This document shows, in pieces, positions 23,901-36,462 of a stretch of DNA of 64,000 nt. Both the position numbers and the translations under genes were made by a program. The notes beneath the pieces are model-generated. The model had not been told where the DNA came from. It saw only the letters and a list, made by a program, of their open reading frames with translations, and searched no databases. Each line of letters opens with the position of its first letter. Within the stretch, counting starts at the first letter, position 1. This stretch comes from Rhynochetos jubatus (Eukaryota > Chordata > Aves > Eurypygiformes > Rhynochetidae), in assembly GCA_027574665.1 (NCBI GenBank), contig CM050665.1, positions 248,001-312,000 of the forward strand, in the 5' to 3' direction.

Positions 23901-26191
23901 CTAACCCTAACCCTAGAAGTTGCCGACCGCGGTTTCCGGCCACGGCCCCCCCGGGTTTCTGGCTAGGAAAGCTGGGGAAGGAGCCATGTCTGTGCAGTGT
24001 CGTGCTCCTCTTGGCAGGCCTTTGCAATCCCAATTATCCCTGGAGCTGTGGGCTTTCTGGTTCTCCGGACCCTAACCCTAACCCTAACCCTAGAAGTTGC
24101 CGACCGCGGTTTCCGGCCACGGCCCCCCCTGGGTTCTGGCTAGGAAAGCAGGGGAAGGAGCCATGTCGGTGCAGTGTTGTGCTCCTCTTGGCAGGCCTTT
24201 GCAATCCCAATTATCCCTGGAGCTGTGGGCTTTCTGGTTCTCCGGACCCTAACCCTAACCCTAACCCTAGAAGTTGCCGACCGCGGTTTCCGGCCACGGC
24301 CCCCCCCGGTTCTGGATAGGAAAGCAGGGGAAGGAGCCATGTCTGTGCAGTGTCGTGCTCCTCTTGGCAGGCCTTTGCAATCCCAATTATCCCTGGAGCT
24401 GTGGGCTTTCTGGTTCTCCGGACCCTAACCCTAACCCTAACCCTAGAAGTTGCCGACCGCGGTTTCCGGCCACGGCCCCCCCTGGGTTCTGGCTAGGAAA
24501 GCTGGGGAAGGAGCCATGTCTGTGCAGTGTCGTGCTCCTCTTGGCAGGCCTTTGCAATCCCAATTATCCCTGGAGCTGTGGGCTTTCTGGTTCTCCGGAC
24601 CCTAACCCTAACCCTAACCCTAGAAGTTGCCGACCGCGGTTTCCGGCCACGGCCCCCCCTGGGTTCTGGCTAGGAAAGCAGGGGAAGGAGCCATGTCTGT
24701 GCAGTGTCGTGCTCCTCTTGGCAGGCCTTTGCAATCCCAATTATCCCTGGAGCTGTGGGCTTTCTGGTTCTCCGGACCCTAACCCTAACCCTAACCCTAG
24801 AAGTTGCCGACCGCGGTTTCCGGCCACGGCCCCCCCTGGGTTCTGGCTAGGAAAGCAGGGGAAGGAGCCATGTCGGTGCAGTGTTGTGCTCCTCTTGGCA
24901 GGCCTTTGCAATCCCAATTATCCCTGGAGCTGTGGGCTTTCTGGTTCTCCGGACCCTAACCCTAACCCTAACCCTAGAAGTTGCCGACCGCGGTTTCTGG
25001 GCATGGCCCCCCCTGGGTTCTGGCTAGGAAAGCTGGGGAAGGAGCCATGTCGGTGCAGTGTCGTGCTCCTTTTGGCAGGCCTTTCAATCCCAATTATCCG
25101 TGGAGCTGTGGGCTTTCTGGTTCTCTGGACCCTAACCCTAACCCTAACCCTAGAAGTTGCCGACCGCGGTTTCTGGGCATGGCCCCCCCTGGGTTCTGGC
25201 TAGGAAAGCCGGGGAAGGAGCCATGTCGGTGCAGTGTCGTGCTCCTCTTGGCAGGCCTTTGCAATCCCAATTATCCCTGGAGCTGTGGGCTTTCTGGTTC
25301 TCCGGACCCTAAACCTAACCCTAACCCTAGAAGTTGCCGACCGTGGTTTCCGGCCACGGCCCCCCCTGGGTTCTGGCTAGGAAAGCTGGGGAAGGAGCCA
25401 TGTCGGTGCAATGTCGTGCTCCTCTTGGCAGGCCTTTGCAATCCCAATTATCCCTGGAGCTGTGGGCTTTCTGGTTCTCCGGACCCTAACCCTAACCCTA
25501 ACCCTAGAAGTTGCCGACCGCGGTTTCTGGGCATGGCCCCCCCTGGGTTCTGGCTAGGAAAGCTGGGGAAGGAGCCATGTCTGTGCAGTGTCATGCTCCT
25601 CTTGGCAGGCCTTTGCAATCCCAATTATCCCTGGAGCTGTGGGCTTTCTGGTTCTCCGGACCCTAACCCTAACCCTAACCCTAGAAGTTGCCGACCGCGG
25701 TTTCCGGCCACGGCCCCCCCTGGGTTCTGGCTAGGAAAGCAGGGGAAGGAGCCATGTCTGTGCAGTGTCGTGCTCCTCTTGGCAGGCCTTTGCAATCCCA
25801 ATTATCCCTGGAGCTGTGGGCTTTCTGGTTCTCCGGACCCTAACCCTAACCCTAACCCTAGAAGTTGCCGACCGCGGTTTCCGGCCACGGCCCCCCCCGG
25901 GTTCTGGCTAGGAAAGCTGGGGAAGGAGCCATGTCTGTGCAGTGTCGTGCTCCTCTTGGCAGGCCTTTGCAATCCCAATTATCCCTGGAGCTGTGGGCTT
26001 TCTGGTTCTCCGGACCCTAACCCTAACCCTAACCCTAGAAGTGGTCGACCGCGGTTTCTGGGCATGGCCCCCCCTGGGTTCTGGCTAGGAAAGCCGGGGA
26101 AGGAGCCATGTCGGTGCAGTGTCGTGCTCCTCTTGGCAGGCCTTTGCAATCCCAATTATCCCTGGAGCTGTGGGCTTTCTGGTTCTCCGGA

Positions 26192-26368
26192 CCCTAAACC
26201 TAACTCTAACCCTAGAGGTTGTCGACCGCGGTTTCTGGGCATGGCCCCCCCTGGGTTCTGGCTAGGAAAGCCGGGGAAGGAGCCATGTCGGTGCAGTGTC
26301 GTGCTCCTCTTGGCAGGCCTTTGCAATCCCAATTATCCCTGGAGCTGTGGGCTTTCTGGTTCTCCGGA
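26192..26368 (+). repeat. Mosaic monomer joining two dimer-family types
   Basis: This unit begins like the second dimer monomer (core CCCTAAACCTAACTCTAA, then AGAGGTTG) and continues like the first (TCGACCGCGG, CTGGGCAT, AAAGCCGGGG). The switch lies within about 10 bases near 26,216-26,226. Flanking units are the parental types. The simplest reading is unequal crossover or conversion between adjacent monomers, with the breakpoint just after the telomeric core. Confidence 0.75.
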
Positions 26369-27429
26369 CCCTAAACCTAACTCTAACCCTAGAGGTTGCC
26401 GACCATGGTTTCCGGCCACGGCCCCCCCTGGGTTCTGGCTAGGAAAGCTGGGGAAGGAGCCATGTCTGTGCAGTGTCGTGCTCCTCTTGGCAGGCCTTTG
26501 CAATCCCAATTATCCCTGGAGCTGTGGGCTTTCTGGTTCTCCAGACCCTAACCCTAACCCTAACCCTAGAAGTTGCCGACCGCGGTTTCCGGCCACGGCC
26601 CCCCCTGGGTTCTGGCTAGGAAAGCAGGGGAAGGAGCCATGTCTGTGCAGTGTCGTGCTCCTTTTGGCAGGCCTTTCAATCCCAATTATCCGTGGAGCTG
26701 TGGGCTTTCTGGTTCTCTGGACCCTAACCCTAACCCTAACCCTAGAAGTTGCCGACCGTGGATTCCGGCCACGGGCCCCCCTGGGTTCTGGCTAGGAAAG
26801 CAGGGGAAGGAGCCATGTCTGTGCAGTGTCGTGCTCCTCTTGGCAGGCCTTTGCAATCCCAATTATCCCTGGAGCTGTGGGCTTTCTGGTTCTCCGGACC
26901 CTAACCCTAACCCTAACCCTAGAAGTTGCCGACCGCGGTTTCCGGCCACGGCCCCCCCTGGGTTCTGGCTAGGAAAGCAGGGGAAGGAGCCATGTCTGTG
27001 CAGTGTCGTGCTCCTCTTGGCAGGCCTTTGCAATCCAAATTATCCCTGGAGCTGTGGGCTTTCTGGTTCTCCGGACCCTAACCCTAACCCTAACCCTAGA
27101 AGTTGCCGACCGCGGTTTCCGGCCACGGCCCCCCCTGGGTTCTGGCTAGGAAATCTGGGGAAGGAGCCATGTCTGTGCAATGTCGTGCTCCTCTTGGCAG
27201 GCCTTTGCAATCCCAATTATCCCTGGAGCTGTGGGCTTTCTGGTTCTCCGGACCCTAACCCTAACCCTAACCCTAGAAGTTGCCGACCGCAGTTTCCGGC
27301 CACGGCCCCCCCTGGGTTCTGGCTAGGAAAGCTGGGGAAGGAGCCATGTCTGTGCAGTGTCGTGCTCCTCTTGGCAGGCCTTTGCAATCCCAATTATCCC
27401 TGGAGCTGTGGGCTTTCTGGTTCTCCGGA

Positions 27430-28490
27430 CCCTAACCCTAACCCTAACCCTAGAAGTTGCCGACCGCGGTTTCTGGGCATGGCCCCCCCTGGGTTCTGGC
27501 TAGGAAAGCTGGGGAAGGAGCCATGTCGGTGCAGTGTCGTGCTCCTCTTGGCAGGCCTTTGCAATCCCAATTATCCCTGGAGCTGTGGGCTTTCTGGTTC
27601 TCCGGACCCTAACCCTAACCCTAACCCTAGAAGTTGCCGACCGCGGTTTCCGGCCACGCCCCCCCCGGGTTTCTGGCTAGGAAAGCTGGGGAAGGAGCCA
27701 TGTCTGTGCAGTGTCGTGCTCCTCTTGGCAGGCCTTTGCAATCCCAATTATCCCTGGAGCTGTGGGCTTTCTGGTTCTCCGGACCCTAACCCTAACCCTA
27801 ACCCTAGAAGTTGCCGACCGCGGTTTCCGGCCACGGCCCCCCCTGGGTTCTGGCTAGGAAAGCAGGGGAAGGAGCCATGTCGGTGCAGTGTTGTGCTCCT
27901 CTTGGCAGGCCTTTGCAATCCCAATTATCCCTGGAGCTGTGGGCTTTCTGGTTCTCCGGACCCTAACCCTAACCCTAACCCTAGAAGTTGCCGACCGCGG
28001 TTTCTGGGCATGGCCCCCCCTGGGTTCTGGCTAGGAAAGCTGGGGAAGGAGCCATGTCGGTGCAGTGTCGTGCTCCTTTTGGCAGGCCTTTCAATCCCAA
28101 TTATCCGTGGAGCTGTGGGCTTTCTGGTTCTCTGGACCCTAACCCTAACCCTAACCCTAGAAGTTGCCGACCGCGGTTTCTGGGCATGGCCCCCCCTGGG
28201 TTCTGGCTAGGAAAGCCGGGGAAGGAGCCATGTCTGTGCAGTGTCGTGCTCCTCTTGGCAGGCCTTTGCAATCCCAATTATCCCTGGAGCTGTGGGCTTT
28301 CTGGTTCTCCGGACCCTAACCCTAACCCTAACCCTAGAAGTTGCCGACCGCGGTTTCTGGGCATGGCCCCCCCTGGGTTCTGGCTAGGAAAGCTGGGGAA
28401 GGAGCCATGTCTGTGCAGTGTCATGCTCCTCTTGGCAGGCCTTTGCAATCCCAATTATCCCTGGAGCTGTGGGCTTTCTGGTTCTCCGGA
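27430..28490 (+). repeat. 1,061-bp six-mer, copy 1 of a 3,898-bp-spaced repeat
   Basis: Six monomers including one G-deleted 176-bp unit. The private variant CCACGCCCCC (for CCACGGCCCC) at 27,659 recurs at 31,557, and GTGTTGTG plus the two successive CTGGGCAT units also recur in order. Confidence 0.82.
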
Positions 28491-30082
28491 CCCTAACCCT
28501 AACCCTAACCCTAGAAGTTGCCGACCGCGGTTTCCGGCCACGGCCCCCCCTGGGTTCTGGCTAGGAAAGCAGGGGAAGGAGCCATGTCTGTGCAGTGTCG
28601 TGCTCCTCTTGGCAGGCCTTTGCAATCCCAATTATCCCTGGAGCTGTGGGCTTTCTGGTTCTCCGGACCCTAACCCTAACCCTAACCCTAGAAGTTGCCG
28701 ACCGCGGTTTCCGGCCACGGCCCCCCCTGGGTTCTGGCTAGGAGAGCAGGGGAAGGAGCCATGTCTGTGCAGTGTCGTGCTCCTCTTGGCAGGCCTTTGC
28801 AATCCCAATTATCCCTGGAGCTGTGGGCTTTCTGGTTCTCCGGACCCTAACCCTAACCCTAACCCTAGAAGTTGCCGACCGCGGTTTCCGGCCACGGCCC
28901 CCCCTGGGTTCTGGCTAGGAAAGCAGGGGAAGGAGCCATGTCTGTGCAGTGTCGTGCTCCTCTTGGCAGGCCTTTGCAATCCCAATTATCCCTGGAGCTG
29001 TGGGCTTTCTGGTTCTCCGGACCCTAACCCTAACCCTAACCCTAGAAGTTGCCGACCGTGGATTCCGGCCACGGCCCCCCCTGGGTTCTGGCTAGGAAAG
29101 CTGGGGAAGGAGCCATGTCTGTGCAGTGTCGTGCTCCTCTTGGCAGGCCTTTGCAATCCCAATTATCCCTGGAGCTGTGGGCTTTCTGGTTCTCCGGACC
29201 CTAACCCTAACCCTAACCCTAGAAGTTGCCGACCGCGGTTTCTGGGCATGGCCCCCCCTGGGTTCTGGCTAGGAAAGCTGGGGAAGGAGCCATGTCGGTG
29301 CAGTGTCGTGCTCCTCTTGGCAGGCCTTTGCAATCCCAATTATCCCTGGAGCTGTGGGCTTTCTGGTTCTCCGGACCCTAACCCTAACCCTAACCCTAGA
29401 AGTTGCCGACCGCAGTTTCCGGCCACGGCCCCCCCTGGGTTCTGGCTAGGAAAGCAGGGGAAGGAGCCATGTCGGTGCAGTGTCGTGCTCCTCTTGGCAG
29501 GCCTTTGCAATCCCAATTATCCCTGGAGCTGTGGGCTTTCTGGTTCTCCGGACCCTAACCCTAACCCTAACCCTAGAAGTTGCCGACCGCGGTTTCCGGC
29601 CACGGCCCCCCCCGGGTTCTGGCTAGGAAAGCAGGGGAAGGAGCCATGTCTGTGCAGTGTCGTGCTCCTCTTGGCAGGCCTTTGCAATCCCAATCATCCC
29701 TGGAGCTGTGGGCTATCTGGTTCTCCGGACCCTAACCCTAACCCTAACCTTAGAAGTTGCCGACCGTGGATTCCGGCCACGGCCCCCTCTGGGTTCTGGC
29801 TAGGAAAGCTGGGGAAGGAGCCATGTCTGTGCAGTGTCGTGCTCCTCTTGGCAGGCCTTTGCAATCCCAATTATCCGTGGAGCTGTGGGCTTTCTGGTTC
29901 TCCGGACCCTAACCCTAACCCTAACCCTAGAAGTTGCCGACCGCGGTTTCCGGCCACGGCCCCCCCGGGTTTCTGGCTAGGAAAGCTGGGGAAGGAGCCA
30001 TGTCTGTGCAGTGTCGTGCTCCTCTTGGCAGGCCTTTGCAATCCCAATTATCCCTGGAGCTGTGGGCTTTCTGGTTCTCCGG

Positions 30083-30990
30083 ACCCTAACCCTAACCCTA
30101 ACCCTAGAAGTTGCCGACCGCGGTTTCCGGCCACGGCCCCCCCTGGGTTCTGGCTAGGAAAGCAGGGGAAGGAGCCATGTCTGTGCAGTGTCGTGCTCCT
30201 TTTGGCAGGCCTTTCAATCCCAATTATCCGTGGAGCTGTGGGCTTTCTGGTTCTCTGGACCCTAACCCTAACCCTAACCCTAGAATTTGCCGACCGTGGA
30301 TTCCGGCCACGGCCCCCCCTGGGTTCTGGCTAGGAAAGCAGGTGAAGGAGCCATGTCTGTGCAGTGTCGTGCTCCTCTTGGCAGGCCTTTGCAATCCCAA
30401 TTATCCCTGGAGCTGTGGGCTTTCTGGTTCTCCGGACCCTAACCCTAACCCTAACCCTAACCCTAGAAGTTGCCGACCGCGGTTTCTGGGCATGGCCCCC
30501 CCTGGGTTCTGGCTAGGAAAGCTGGGGAAGGAGCCATGTCTGTGCAGTGTCGTGCTCCTCTTGGCAGGCCTTTGCAATCCCAATTATCCCTGGAGCTGTG
30601 GGCTTTCTGGTTCTCCGGACCCTAACCCTAACCCTAACCCTAGAAGTTGCCGACTGCGGTTTCTGGGCATGGCCCCCCCTGGGTTCTGGCTAGGAAAGCC
30701 GGGGAAGGAGCCATGTCGGTGCAGTGTCGTGCTCCTCTTGGCAGGCCTTTGCAATCCCAATTATCCCTGGAGCTGTGGGCTTTCTGGTTCTCCGGACCCT
30801 AAACCTAACCCTAACCCTAGAAGTTGCCGACCGTGGTTTCCGGCCACGGCCCCCCCTGGGTTCTGGCTAGGAAAGCTGGGGAAGGAGCCATGTCGGTGCA
30901 GTGTCGTGCTCCTCTTGGCAGGCCTTTGCAATCCCAATTATCCCTGGAGCTGTGGGCTTTCTGGTTCTCCGGACCCTAACCCTAACCCTA
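30083..30990 (+). repeat. Five-monomer block, copy 1 of a 4,605-bp-spaced repeat
   Basis: Contains a G-deleted unit, an AGAATTTGCC/GTGGATT unit with the private AAAGCAGGTGAAGG, the 183-bp unit at 30,437, a GACTGCGG CTGGGCAT unit, and a CCCTAAACCTAACC-core unit. The same series occurs at about 34,688. Boundaries are approximate. Confidence 0.75.
30437..30466 (+). repeat. Extended telomeric core (183-bp monomer 2)
   Basis: Four CCCTAA plus CCCTAG, preceded by GGCTTTCTGG (haplotype B) and followed by a CTGGGCAT spacer. Paired with 35,042 by the 4,605-bp-spaced block. Confidence 0.95.
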
Positions 30991-31327
30991 ACCCTAGAAG
31001 TTGCCGACCGCGGTTTCCGGCCACGGCCCCCCCTGGGTTCTGGCTAGGAAAGCAGGGGAAGGAGCCATGTCTGTGCAGTGTCGTGCTCCTCTTGGCAGGC
31101 CTTTGCAATCCCAATTATCCCTGGAGCTGTGGGCTTTCTGGTTCTCCGGACCCTAACCCTAACCCTAACCCTAGAAGTTGCCGACCGTGGATTCCGGCCA
31201 CGGCCCCCCCTGGGTTCTGGCTAGGAAAGCTGGGGAAGGAGCCATGTCTGTGCAGTGTCGTGCTCCTCTTGGCAGGCCTTTGCAATCCCAATTATCCCTG
31301 GAGCTGTGGGCTTTCTGGTTCTCCGGA

Positions 31328-32388
31328 CCCTAACCCTAACCCTAACCCTAGAAGTTGCCGACCGCGGTTTCTGGGCATGGCCCCCCCTGGGTTCTGGCTA
31401 GGAAAGCTGGGGAAGGAGCCATGTCGGTGCAGTGTCGTGCTCCTCTTGGCAGGCCTTTGCAATCCCAATTATCCCTGGAGCTGTGGGCTTTCTGGTTCTC
31501 CGGACCCTAACCCTAACCCTAACCCTAGAAGTTGCCGACCGCGGTTTCCGGCCACGCCCCCCCCGGGTTTCTGGCTAGGAAAGCTGGGGAAGGAGCCATG
31601 TCTGTGCAGTGTCGTGCTCCTCTTGGCAGGCCTTTGCAATCCCAATTATCCCTGGAGCTGTGGGCTTTCTGGTTCTCCGGACCCTAACCCTAACCCTAAC
31701 CCTAGAAGTTGCCGACCGCGGTTTCCGGCCACGGCCCCCCCTGGGTTCTGGCTAGGAAAGCAGGGGAAGGAGCCATGTCGGTGCAGTGTTGTGCTCCTCT
31801 TGGCAGGCCTTTGCAATCCCAATTATCCCTGGAGCTGTGGGCTTTCTGGTTCTCCGGACCCTAACCCTAACCCTAACCCTAGAAGTTGCCGACCGCGGTT
31901 TCTGGGCATGGCCCCCCCTGGGTTCTGGCTAGGAAAGCTGGGGAAGGAGCCATGTCGGTGCAGTGTCGTGCTCCTTTTGGCAGGCCTTTCAATCCCAATT
32001 ATCCCTGGAGCTGTGGGCTTTCTGGTTCTCCGGACCCTAACCCTAACCCTAACCCTAGAAGTTGCCGACCGCGGTTTCTGGGCATGGCCCCCCCTGGGTT
32101 CTGGCTAGGAAAGCCGGGGAAGGAGCCATGTCTGTGCAGTGTCGTGCTCCTCTTGGCAGGCCTTTGCAATCCCAATTATCCCTGGAGCTGTGGGCTTTCT
32201 GGTTCTCCGGACCCTAACCCTAACCCTAACCCTAGAAGTTGCCGACCGCGGTTTCTGGGCATGGCCCCCCCTGGGTTCTGGCTAGGAAAGCTGGGGAAGG
32301 AGCCATGTCTGTGCAGTGTCATGCTCCTCTTGGCAGGCCTTTGCAATCCCAATTATCCCTGGAGCTGTGGGCTTTCTGGTTCTCCGGA
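31328..32388 (+). repeat. 1,061-bp six-mer, copy 2 of a 3,898-bp-spaced repeat
   Basis: Matches 27,430-28,490 at +3,898 (22 x 177, plus one extra hexamer, minus two deletions). Order diverges at both ends, which sets the block limits. Confidence 0.82.
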
Positions 32389-32565
32389 CCCTAACCCTAA
32401 CCCTAACCCTAGAAGTTGCCGACCGCGGTTTCCGGCCACGGCCCCCCCTGGGTTCTGGCTAGGAAAGCCAGGGAAGGAGCCATGTCGGTGCAGTGTCGTG
32501 CTCCTCTTGGCAGGCCTTTGCAATCCCAATTATCCCTGGAGCTGTGGGCTTTCTGGTTCTCCGGA

Positions 32566-35041
32566 CCCTAAACCTAACCCTAACCCTAGAAGTTGCCGAC
32601 CGTGGTTTCCGGCCACGGCCCCCCCTGGGTTCTGGCTAGGAAAGCTGGGGAAGGAGCCATGTCGGTGCAGTGTCGTGCTCCTCTTGGCAGGCCTTTGCAA
32701 TCCCAATTATCCCTGGAGCTGTGGGCTTTCTGGTTCTCCAGACCCTAACCCTAACCCTAACCCTAGAAGTTGCCGACCGTGGTTTCCGGCCACGGCCCCC
32801 CCTGGGTTCTGGCTAGGAAAGCAGGGGAAGGAGCCATGTCTGTGCAGTGTCGTGCTCCTTTTGGCAGGCCTTTCAATCCCAATTATCCGTGGAGCTGTGG
32901 GCTTTCTGGTTCTCTGGACCCTAACCCTAACCCTAACCCTAGAATTTGCCGACCGTGGATTCCGGCCACGGCCCCCCCTGGGTTCTGGCTAGGAAAGCAG
33001 GGGAAGGAGCCATGTCTGTGCAGTGTCGTGCTCCTCTTGGCAGGCCTTTGCAATCCCAATTATCCCTGGAGCTGTGGGCTTTCTGGTTCTCCGGACCCTA
33101 ACCCTAACCCTAACCCTAGAAGTTGCCGACCGCGGTTTCTGGGCATGGCCCCCCCTGGGTTCTGGCTAGGAAAGCTGGGGAAGGAGCCATGTCTGTGCAG
33201 TGTCGTGCTCCTCTTGGCAGGCCTTTGCAATCCCAATAATCCCTGGAGCTGTGGGCTTTCTGGTTCTCCGGACCCTAACCCTAACCCTAACCCTAGAAGT
33301 TGCCGACCGCGGTTTCCGGCCACGGCCCCCCCTGGGTTCTGGCTAGGAAAGCAGGGGAAGGAGCCATGTCTGTGCAGTGTCGTGCTCCTCTTGGCAGGCC
33401 TTTGCAATCCCAATTATCCCTGGAGCTGTGGGCTTTCTGGTTCTCCGGACCCTAACCCTAACCCTAACCCTAGAAGTTGCCGACCGCGGTTTCCGGCCAC
33501 GGCCCCCCCGGGTTTCTGGCTAGGAAAGCTGGGGAAGGAGCCATGTCGGTGCAGTGTCGTGCTCCTCTTGGCAGGCCTTTGCAATCCCAATTATCCCTGG
33601 AGCTGTGGGCTTTCTGGTTCTCCGGACCCTAACCCTAACCCTAACCCTAGAAGTTGCCGACCGCGGTTTCCGGCCACGGCCCCCCCGGGGTTCTGGCTAG
33701 GAAAGCTGGGGAAGGAGCCATGTCTGTGCAGTGTCGTGCTCCTCTTGGCAGGCCTTTGCAATCCCAATTATCCCTGGAGCTGTGGGCTTTCTGGTTCTCC
33801 GGACCCTAACCCTAACCCTAACCCTAGAAGTTGCCGACCGTGGATTCCGGCCACGGCCCCCCCTGGGTTCTGGCTAGGAAAGCTGGGGAAGGAGCCATGT
33901 CTGTGCAGTGTCGTGCTCCTCTTGGCAGGCCTTTGCAATCCCAATTATCCCTGGAGCTGTGGGCTTTCTGGTTCTCCGGACCCTAACCCTAACCCTAACC
34001 CTAGAAGTTGCCGACCGCGGTTTCTGGGCATGGCCCCCCCTGGGTTCTGGCTAGGAAAGCTGGGGAAGGAGCCATGTCGGTGCAGTGTCGTGCTCCTCTT
34101 GGCAGGCCTTTGCAATCCCAATTATCCCTGGAGCTGTGGGCTTTCTGGTTCTCCGGACCCTAACCCTAACCCTAACCCTAGAAGTTGCCGACCGCGGTTT
34201 CCGGCCACGGCCCCCCCTGGGTTCTGGCTAGGAAAGCAGGGGAAGGAGCCATGTCGGTGCAGTGTCGTGCTCCTCTTGGCAGGCCTTTGCAATCCCAATT
34301 ATCCCTGGAGCTGTGGGCTTTCTGGTTCTCCGGACCCTAACCCTAACCCTAACCCTAGAAGTTGCCGACCGCGGTTTCCGGCCACGGCCCCCCCTGGGTT
34401 CTGGCTAGGAAAGCTGGGGAAGGAGCCATGTCTGTGCAGTGTTGTGCTCCTCTTGGCAGGCCTTTGCAATCCCAATTATCCCTGGAGCTGTGGGCTTTCT
34501 GGTTCTCCGGACCCTAACCCTAACCCTAACCCTAGAAGTTGCCGACCGCGGTTTCCGGCCACGGCCCCCCCTGGGTTCTGGCTAGGAAAGCTGGGGAAGG
34601 AGCCATGTCGGTGCAGTGTCGTGCTCCTCTTGGCAGGCCTTTGCAATCCCAATTATCCCTGGAGCTGTGGGCTTTCTGGTTCTCCGGACCCTAACCATAA
34701 CCCTAACCCTAGAAGTTGCCGACCGCGGTTTCCGGCCACGGCCCCCCCTGGGTTCTGGCTAGGAAAGCAGGGGAAGGAGCCATGTCTGTGCAGTGTCGTG
34801 CTCCTTTTGGCAGGCCTTTCAATCCCAATTATCCGTGGAGCTGTGGGCTTTCTGGTTCTCTGGACCCTAACCCTAACCCTAACCCTAGAATTTGCCGACC
34901 GTGGATTCCGGCCACGGCCCCCCCTGGGTTCTGGCTAGGAAAGCAGGTGAAGGAGCCATGTCTGTGCAGTGTCGTGCTCCTCTTGGCAGGCCTTTGCAAT
35001 CCCAATTATCCCTGGAGCTGTGGGCTTTCTGGTTCTCCGGA
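32566..35041 (+). repeat. 2.48-kb block, copy 1 of a 3,897-bp-spaced repeat
   Basis: Fourteen monomers (two G-deleted) with a distinctive order that includes AGAATTTGCC near 32,943 and the damaged core CCCTAACCATAACC near 34,690. The same order recurs at +3,897. Differences include CAATAATCC near 33,235 and the C-tract near 33,687. Confidence 0.85.
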
Positions 35042-35595
35042 CCCTAACCCTAACCCTAACCCTAACCCTAGAAGTTGCCGACCGCGGTTTCTGGGCATGG
35101 CCCCCCCTGGGTTCTGGCTAGGAAAGCTGGGGAAGGAGCCATGTCTGTGCAGTGTCGTGCTCCTCTTGGCAGGCCTTTGCAATCCCAATTATCCCTGGAG
35201 CTGTGGGCTTTCTGGTTCTCCGGACCCTAACCCTAACCCTAACCCTAGAAGTTGCCGACTGCGGTTTCTGGGCATGGCCCCCCCTGGGTTCTGGCTAGGA
35301 AAGCCGGGGAAGGAGCCATGTCGGTGCAGTGTCGTGCTCCTCTTGGCAGGCCTTTGCAATCCCAATTATCCCTGGAGCTGTGGGCTTTCTGGTTCTCCGG
35401 ACCCTAAACCTAACCCTAACCCTAGAAGTTGCCGACCGTGGTTTCCGGCCACGGCCCCCCCTGGGTTCTGGCTAGGAAAGCTGGGGAAGGAGCCATGTCG
35501 GTGCAGTGTCGTGCTCCTCTTGGCAGGCCTTTGCAATCCCAATTATCCCTGGAGCTGTGGGCTTTCTGGTTCTCCAGACCCTAACCCTAACCCTA
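34688..35595 (+). repeat. Five-monomer block, copy 2 of a 4,605-bp-spaced repeat
   Basis: Second copy of the block at 30,083-30,990, with the same private AAAGCAGGTGAAGG and the 183-bp unit at 35,042. The offset of 4,605 equals 26 x 177 + 6 - 3. Its left part overlaps the right end of the 3,897-bp-spaced repeat, so the two duplications are interleaved. Confidence 0.75.
35042..35071 (+). repeat. Extended telomeric core (183-bp monomer 3)
   Basis: Haplotype B, duplicate of the 30,437 core in the 4,605-bp-spaced block. Confidence 0.95.
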
Positions 35596-36462
35596 ACCCT
35601 AGAAGTTGCCGACCGTGGTTTCCGGCCACGGCCCCCCCTGGGTTCTGGCTAGGAAAGCAGGGGAAGGAGCCATGTCTGTGCAGTGTCGTGCTCCTTTTGG
35701 CAGGCCTTTCAATCCCAATTATCCGTGGAGCTGTGGGCTTTCTGGTTCTCTGGACCCTAACCCTAACCCTAACCCTAGAAGTTGCCGACCGTGGATTCCG
35801 GCCACGGCCCCCTCTGGGTTCTGGCTAGGAAAGCAGGGGAAGGAGCCATGTCTGTGCAGTGTCGTGCTCCTCTTGGCAGGCCTTTGCAATCCCAATTATC
35901 CCTGGAGCTGTGGGCTTTCTGGTTCTCCGGACCCTAACCCTAACCCTAACCCTAGAAGTTGCCGACCGCGGTTTCCGGCCACGGCCCCCCCTGGGTTCTG
36001 GCTAGGAAAGCAGGGGAAGGAGCCATGTCTGTGCAGTGTCGTGCTCCTCTTGGCAGGCCTTTGCAATCCCAATTATCCCTGGAGCTGTGGGCTTTCTGGT
36101 TCTCCGGACCCTAACCCTAACCCTAACCCTAGAAGTTGCCGACCGCGGTTTCTGGGCATGGCCCCCCCTGGGTTCTGGCTAGGAAAGCTGGGGAAGGAGC
36201 CATGTCTGTGCAGTGTCGTGCTCCTCTTGGCAGGCCTTTGCAATCCCAATTATCCCTGGAGCTGTGGGCTTTCTGGTTCTCCGGACCCTAACCCTAACTC
36301 TAACCCTAGAAGTTGCCGACCGCGGTTTCCGGCCACGGCCCCCCCTGGGTTCTGGCTAGGAAAGCTGGGGAAGGAGTCATGTCGGTGCAGTGTCATGCTC
36401 CTCTTGGCAGGCCTTTGCAATCCCAATTATCCCTGGAGCTGTGGGCTTTCTGGTTCTCCGGA

